Assembly: GCA_025331435.1 (NCBI GenBank)
Contig: JAIWNI010000041.1
Coordinates: 1 to 64,000, forward strand
Length of the DNA: 64,000 nucleotides
Direction: 5' to 3'
Source: Choanephora cucurbitarum
Lineage: Eukaryota; Mucoromycota; Mucoromycetes; Mucorales; Choanephoraceae
Part shown: one piece after another, positions 58,408-64,000 of the stretch
Position numbering within the stretch: position 1 is the first letter of the stretch
Layout of the letters: each line of letters opens with the position of its first letter
Position numbers and translations under genes: made by a program
Notes under the pieces: model-generated
Told to the model about the DNA's origin: nothing
The model's input: only the letters and a program-made list of their open reading frames with translations
The model's database searches: none

Positions 58408-58730
58408 AACAGATGACTGTGTGTATATTAGAGAGTGAATAAAATCACATATAAGCTTTTTTTTTAATGAGAGAGGTGGATTTTATTTGAGCCAATAAAC
58501 ATGCATATCGTGTTACTTTGAAAATACTATCGTTTTTAAAGAAAGGAACAGAGACAATAAGCCTAGAGACAGTATCATTAAAAAGAAAATAGGCAGCATT
58601 AAATGCAGAAAGGCTGTTGAACTTGACCTTATTAAACTGAATTTAAATAAAGCTCACCTTTAATATATGTTCCCTTTATTTTAAACAAGTCTTTTCTTTT
58701 TCTTTTTTTAAATTACTCTAAGTTGATATT
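58408..58730. other. Intergenic between MRPL22 and SEC11
   Basis: About 320 bp, AT-rich. No gene or repeat was recognised until the poly-C tract. Confidence 0.5.
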
Positions 58731-58742
58731 CCCCCCCCCCCC
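58731..58742 (+). repeat. Poly-C tract (12 C) directly upstream of SEC11
   Basis: Twelve C's end 5 nt before the SEC11 ATG, so they are probably in the 5' leader of its mRNA. Confidence 0.9.
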
Positions 58743-58747
58743 TCAAC

Positions 58748-59510
58748 ATGTTTGCAGAATTACGTAGAATGAACGTGCGACAGGCAAGCTATTCATCTGC
58801 TTTATTGTGATGACAGACAGATTAACATTCAAAATAACGCGTATTAGGTCGCATTACAGTTTCTCAATATCCTTACTGTAGCAGCCTCTGCATTCATGAT
58901 CTGGAAAGTTGCTTCTATAGCCACAAACACTGAAAGCCCTGTCGTGGTTGTACTCAGGTATTTATCTGAATTGTTTTGTCATGGCATTGTAATCTCATAT
59001 CCATCTATAAACAGTGGCAGTATGGAACCTGGATTTCAACGTGGTGATATCCTCTTTCTCAGTCTTCCTAAACATGACCCTATTGAGATCAATGATATAT
59101 GTGTCTTCAAGTTACCAGAAAGACCCATTCCAATTGTTCACCGTGTTATTAAAGTGCATGAAAGGTACAGTGAAGACAATGATTAGGTGATGTGTTTCTA
59201 ATGAGTAAAATAGTAACAAGTCAAAGAAGGAATACATCTTGACAAAAGGTGACAACAATGATGGTGATGATCGTGCCCTTTACAATAGAAATCAAATGTG
59301 GATTCACAAGGAACATGTAGTTGGCAAAGTGAAAGGGTAAAAAAGAAAGAGAAACAAATCAATGGATAGATACACTGTGCTTATATCTTTTATGGCTATA
59401 GATTCTTACCCTATGTAGGTATGATTACCATTTTGATGAATGATTACCCTTGGATGAAGTATGCTTTGTTAGGTGTTCTTGGTCTATTTGTTTTGATTCA
59501 TAGAGAATAA
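58748..59510 (+). CDS. SEC11: Signal peptidase complex catalytic subunit Sec11 (175 aa, 5 exons)
   Basis: Model: 58748-58783, 58848-58957, 59015-59164, 59214-59336, 59402-59510; all phases close. Sec11 cleaves signal peptides in the ER membrane. After a short cytosolic N-terminus ([12 protein letters not shown]) comes the membrane helix ([19 protein letters not shown]). The catalytic Ser is in [19 protein letters not shown], the catalytic His (instead of bacterial Lys) in [11 protein letters not shown], and the acidic residue in [13 protein letters not shown]-terminal helix ends at IHRE. Length is normal (yeast 167). The first intron starts with GC rather than GT (CAG|GCAAGC), needed to join MNVRQ to VALQF. 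The third acceptor is taken at 59213, because the nearer AG breaks the frame. Confidence 0.92.
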
Positions 59511-60164
59511 AGCGATGGATAAATATGGATTTGTCTTTTATTGTATGAGATGGAGATACACATTTCCCTTCTTAAATGACAGTCAATCATGTTGAATTCC
59601 AATGATAAGTTGCAAGAATCAAGAGTGTGAGAGAGAAAAAAGTATGAAGAAGAGAGGGGAGGAAAGTGAGGCAAATGTCTGTCTGATCTTCAGCGACATC
59701 TTTTATTATCTGTTTCTAAGCAGTTATTTGTAGTAGGACAGCTTTATGACTCTTGCATTACTACAACTTCAGTGTTCCATTTAGTTCACTTCCATATAAA
59801 ATACATGTTATCTTGAATTCAAAAATTATACTAAGCTTCCTGCCAGATAAACAGTGAAAACTTGACTATCATATCAGACACTCAAACATGTTACTCTATG
59901 AGATATCTATTGAGTCTAGGTAAAGTAAGATGACTTAAGTTTCTGTTATTCTATACACTCTTTCCGGAAAGTAAATTCGCCCAGGGCAAGAACAAAAATT
60001 CGTGTTGTACGAAATGCAAATTCACCTCGCGCTGACAAATCATATGCTCTATTGCCAAGATTATATTGCAGGACAAAACTTAGCATTTTTGGATATAAAA
60101 GAGCATGGTAAATGCTCGACTCCGTTTTATTTCCTTTTCACAATTATACCGTAAATCATAGATA
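59511..60164. other. Intergenic
   Basis: About 650 bp. The transposon that follows may begin within it (for example the segment from about 59952, tacactctttccggaaagta), but no matching inverted repeat was found on the right side. Confidence 0.4.
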
Positions 60165-61826
60165 ATGAACATTCACTTCTTGTTTGAAAATGGGCAAGGT
60201 TCTGTCGTCGACGAGTATGGCAGACCTGAACCAATGGATTATATTGTTGATGAAGAGCAGTTTCGTCTTGAGTTCTCATACACAATATTTAGCTCAGATG
60301 CCTCAGGAGAGTGAGAGAGAGAAACAGAAGCAATGCAGATGGACACTCTGATAAAACATAGTAGCGATGTTATTATGAGGGAAACATCAGTGAAACGGAA
60401 TTACAAACGTTATTCAGATCAGGACAAAGTGAGGTTCTTCAAATCGATATTTGAGAAGTAGCCTGAGTGCGGCCGCTACTGCGACACAGCTTGGGATACA
60501 TGTTCGTACGGGACAAAAATGGGCTAAACAGTACGAGAAAGATCCAGGCAGTATCTTTGAGAAACGGAGAGAGACTGGTCGTCCACGTATTCTCCATGAG
60601 GAACACAAAAACACTATCCTCGAGTGCATCGATGAGAATCCTTCAGTCGTCCTAGATGAGATAATGAAGAAGTTAAAGCAAATATTCACAGAATTGAAAG
60701 TATCCAAAAGTACCTTGTTTGATTTTGTAAAAAAAAACATTGCAATTTGTCCCTCTAAAAAGCTCGACTTCAACCCATATGTTGTGTCAAGTATACAACA
60801 TAGCATAATTCATAATGACTCAATAATGCGATAAAGCTGGATCATCATAACTGATGTAATACAACGTGGAAATGTTCAGGGTTTAGGATATGAACCAAAA
60901 TGATGGATCAACCAGATCCTAGATAACAGGGTTCTATCATGCTAGACCCAGAAGATAAACTGAGTCTAATCTCTTCTATCAATGCATATCCCAGCTATCA
61001 ATGTAAACCCTTCACCTAATATCTATGATCTGACACAGATACTTCTTCTATAAATACCATGTACTTTTACACTCAATAAACAGGAATTCTTTGACTAGCT
61101 TAATTTCTATTGTTAACTTTTTGTACACTGACAAATCACCATAGACCGGAATAGCGAAGAAAAGATTCAAGAGCGCTTAGATTGGGTTCGCAAATGGGAA
61201 AAAACAGATATGGATTTTACGACAAACTGTGTCTTTCTTGACGAATCTGCTTTCCATATTAATTTGAAACGTAGTATGGCATGGTCAAGAAAAGGTACGC
61301 CGGCAGTGGTCACAGTTCCCAAAACACGAGCAACAACAACAACAACTATTTTAGGCGCGATTTCCGCTGAGGGTCTCATCAAATGCAGCCTTCAACTTCC
61401 TCAGCCTCAAACCAATAAATAGAGAAAGAGGGGAAATAGCGTTGCACATGCTAGCAAAGGAACGGTTACGGGTCACTATGTCAGTTTTCTGAAAGCCACA
61501 ATGGATGAAATGGACCAGTATTCGCACATGAAAGGTCATTACCTCGTGATGGATAATGCTCCTATTCATACATCGGAAGACATAGCCAAATACGTAGAAT
61601 CTCGCGGCTACCGATGCGTTTACTTGCCTCCCTATTCTCCTGAGCTTAATCCAATTGAGCAATTCTGGTCAAAAGTAAAATGAAACGCAACAAGTTTCTT
61701 GAGAAGGAAACGCTGATGACCCGGATCAGTGAAGCTTCTAATAGCTTAAAATTAAGTGATTTTAAAGGAGTTGTTATGCATTCTCATAAATCCTTGGATA
61801 AGTGCCGTAATAGCCAAGCTCTCTGA
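60165..61826 (+). pseudogene. Tc1/mariner-type transposase, broken and interrupted by an LTR
   Basis: The frames hold an N-terminal helix-turn-helix (SAAATATQLGIHVRTGQKWA, IFEKRRETGRPRILHEEHKN, VSKSTLFDFVKKN), then the DDE core: FLDESAFHINLKRS, HYLVMDNAPIHTSEDIAKYV, YLPPYSPELNPIEQFWSKVK, with the three acidic residues present. Defects are a stop near 60312, a shift near 60460, the LTR insertion at 60855-61127, a stop at about 61420 and a shift at 61680 before the C-terminus that ends at 61826. It is clearly inactive but younger than the other Tc1 relics in this window. Confidence 0.88.
60855..61127. mobile_element. Solo LTR (273 bp) inside the Tc1/mariner transposase
   Basis: The sequence starts TGTAATAC and ends TTGTACA, giving TGTA..TACA ends, and is flanked on both sides by the 4-bp duplication CTGA (60851-60854 and 61128-61131). 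It contains a TATA-like ctataaataccatg and an aataaa signal near the 3' third, as expected of an LTR promoter and polyadenylation site. No internal retrotransposon sequence remains, so it is the product of LTR-LTR recombination. Confidence 0.75.
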
Positions 61827-62001
61827 AAAATCCATTTCATACTAAAGAAGTAAGAGCATTTGTGACAGGAATGAAAGTTGAATGACGGTTTTTTTTTTTG
61901 GATTACGGACTATTTGTGAAAACAATAACTCACATTTGTTGCAATACAATCAAGACACGCAATTTACTTTTGATTCAATAAAAGGGTGAGGGTATAGTTT
62001 T

Positions 62002-64000
62002 TCATATGGTATTGGGTATATCTGAAAATGGGTGTCTGTCGGCAATGGACTTTGTATAGATGTTGTAAAATTTGCCATCCTTGGGCATCCATCCATACTC
62101 ATCTGCACCTCCAGGAGAACGAGAACGAGATTCACCAAGAGACATAGGAGAAGCGACGGCAGACAGCGAACCAAACAATGCGGGAGGAAGTTGGGCAAGA
62201 TTAGCGTCATCGGCAGGAGGGTCATAATAAGTTGGTCTTATAGCACTTGCTAACCAACAACCTGTCATCCACGAATCTTGACGGCTGATTGTCGCTCCAA
62301 TGGTGCTGCCACGGTCATCAATACAATCAATCGATTTTCGGATCATGGTCGCATTTCGTTCCAAATCAAAGATCAACCTGAAGAGCAGGGCCAATGATTG
62401 CTTAAAGTCGTGAAACGAAGATAGATTTCGAGGAAAATGAATGATTCCCTGATGAATGGCGGCATAAAGTCCAGGTTCAGTCAGGTGAACAGTTCCAAGG
62501 TGAGCATGAAGGTTATTTGCTTGCAAAAACCATGAGGAGGGTACAGTTGTCTTTTTATTCAGGAGATGCTGAATGCAGTCGTCCAGGTTGTCCTTGGCTT
62601 CTCTGAATAGCTTGGTCAAATCACCGTTGATTTTCGAAGAAGATCCAGCCTTGGCCACTTCCGACGCAAGCAAATCATGTTCATTGTGTCGTGAGTCATA
62701 CAGAATCCGAATGTCTACCTTGAAACCGACATTCACTTGTTGATAGATTCGTTTTCTTGACATAGTTCCATGGCAAGGACTTGATTCACCAATTTTCAAC
62801 CGTAAGATACCATGGACGTCAATAATGGACTTGAGCAACGGAGACCATATTTGAGTTATGAAGTCGCATTCGGTGACGCGATGCAGGTTATCAGGATTTA
62901 ATAAAAATGCATTGGATTCCAATATATGAATGAGAGTGACATTCAGTTTCTTCTTCGTTTCAGTTGATGAGGTTTTGACAAGGCGGATGTAATCGATAGC
63001 TTTTTCAGTATCATTGTGTTTCTCCAGTAGCGCAGCCACAACATCATACGTTTGATCAAAGATGTCTGGGAGAGAAGGATGAGTGATTCGATGCCTAAGG
63101 GTAAACTTGCTCTCAACGCGATGCCAATCCTTTTCATCAGAATGTAAAAAGGCTCGAGTAGACTTGGAATTAACCAGATCCAAAATCGAAGATAAACCAC
63201 ATTTCATCCAATATCGCTGCATATCTGTCAATTCCATGCCATTCTTCCAAGATTTGAAGATGTGAAGGGCCTCACGCTTGATTCTTGTGCCAAGAGTTGA
63301 GTCTTGGAAGTAAAACGCATCATGTTCCTCCAGCATTAAATAGTAGGATAGCAATTTATCGGTTGATTCATCAGTTTTCATCACCGATTCTCGTTGAAGC
63401 TGGTTCTGTTGTGGTTGACAATCTTGTTGTTCCTGTGGCTCTTGCTGAAGATTCCGTTGTTGTTGTGACTCTTGCTGTTGCTTAGATGGACCCAGGTTTT
63501 GCTCAATTGATGCTTCAAGTCCTTCACCAAACACACTGGCTACCAAATCTGGTCGGTCAGATGTATTTTGACCAGGTAACAATTCTCTTTGGATCTCATT
63601 CCAGCGAGGATTAGCTGTAAATGTGATGAACAAAGAAGGCTTTCCGAAATAACGAACAATAGCCATTGAGTCTTGGTATTACTTAGCCATAAATCTTGCT
63701 CCGCCTGTATAAGAACTTGGCACGATGAAGCGTTTGCCCAAAGAAGTAGCATCGACATCCTCAGAGATAAGCGCATCTTGCACACCATTGTAGAGGTCAG
63801 CACGAATATTTGATTGATGCGTTTCGATCCAGTCTAATTTCGTTTGATCGCAGATGGCCCAAACATCAACCAAATATTGTTGGAAAAGTCTTTTTGCGTA
63901 AAACAAAGTAGGAAATTCTTGCTGTCTTTGATGAAGTCGGAACCTGTAGTATGCTCTTTGTGTGAGGCGACTGTCTTGACCATCCAATCTTAGACCCCAG
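62002..64000 (-). pseudogene. Helitron Rep N-terminus fused to an unrelated coding region, partial at window edge
   Basis: From the right edge the minus strand reads a Helitron helicase-like N-terminus (RLTQRAYYRFRLHQRQQEFP, RLFQQYLVDVWAICDQTKLD, IRADLYNGVQDALI, VPSSYTGGARFMAK), an in-frame TAA at about 63681, then YQDSMAIVRYFGKPSLFITF, TANPRWNEIQRELLPGQN and DRPDLVASVF. There the similarity stops, before the HUH and Tyr residues. The same frame continues for about 500 residues as a Gln-rich linker and an unrelated protein (LSYYLMLEEHDAFYFQDSTL; VDIRILYDSRHNEHDLLASE; KLFREAKDNLDDCIQHLLNK). The second part looks like the repeated fungal family at 33, 39 and 44 kb. This suggests gene capture by a Helitron or a fusion after insertion. 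Its upstream part is outside the window. Confidence 0.75.

Noticed and set aside
59952..59980. Possible left terminal inverted repeat of the Tc1/mariner element
   Set aside because: No reverse complement of tacactctttccggaaagta was found to the right of the transposase.

Overview
This window looks like nuclear DNA of a Mucorales-type fungus (Mucoromycota). The evidence is AT-rich intergenic DNA, many short introns (about 45-75 nt, GT..AG), fungal housekeeping genes (APSES/Mbp1 factor, Bud27/URI, Sac3, Sec11, Ole1 with a fused cytochrome b5, Ish1), and an assortment of transposon remains. It is not bacterial: there are no operons, and most genes must be spliced to be read.

Layout. Positions 1-12356 are a head-to-tail array of LINE (non-LTR) retrotransposons, all on the minus strand. 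They are separated by a 14-bp sequence identical to the first 14 nt of the tRNA-Lys(CTT) gene at 12357-12429. Two copies are full length (about 4.83 kb), two are 5'-truncated, and one is cut by the window edge. This is the most striking structure here: the element appears to insert inside the tRNA gene and to rebuild it with its target-site duplication. Positions 12430-17006 hold no intact gene, only a decayed MULE-like transposase.

Positions 17007-31043 are a gene-dense block: a Bud27/URI-type prefoldin and an Mbp1-type transcription factor (both minus), an SPX-ACT-HAD fusion resembling phosphoserine phosphatase (plus), Sac3 (plus), and a Kar9/GAR-type microtubule protein (minus). Positions 31044-46860 are mostly transposon debris (Helitron, Tc1/mariner, chromodomain Ty3, MITEs, a compound tandem repeat). 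They also hold a MATE transporter and an intact seven-exon gene of unknown function with a PD-(D/E)XK-like signature. Two decayed relatives of that gene lie nearby.

Positions 46878-59510 are again gene-rich: a CUE-domain adaptor with NPF motifs, a coiled-coil protein, the delta-9 desaturase, an Ish1-type secreted or nuclear-envelope protein, mitochondrial ribosomal protein uL22m and the signal peptidase catalytic subunit Sec11. A small Fanzor-like remnant sits at about 56.7-57.1 kb. The right end holds a broken Tc1/mariner transposase with a solo LTR nested in it, then a Helitron Rep N-terminus fused to an unrelated host-like coding region that runs off the window.

The housekeeping genes do not form one pathway. 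The two points of most biological interest are the tRNA-gene-targeting LINE array and the SPX-phosphoserine phosphatase fusion, which would couple inositol-pyrophosphate (phosphate status) sensing to serine synthesis. Exon boundaries below were placed by eye from GT/AG sites and reading phase. Every spliced model given closes in frame to its stop.
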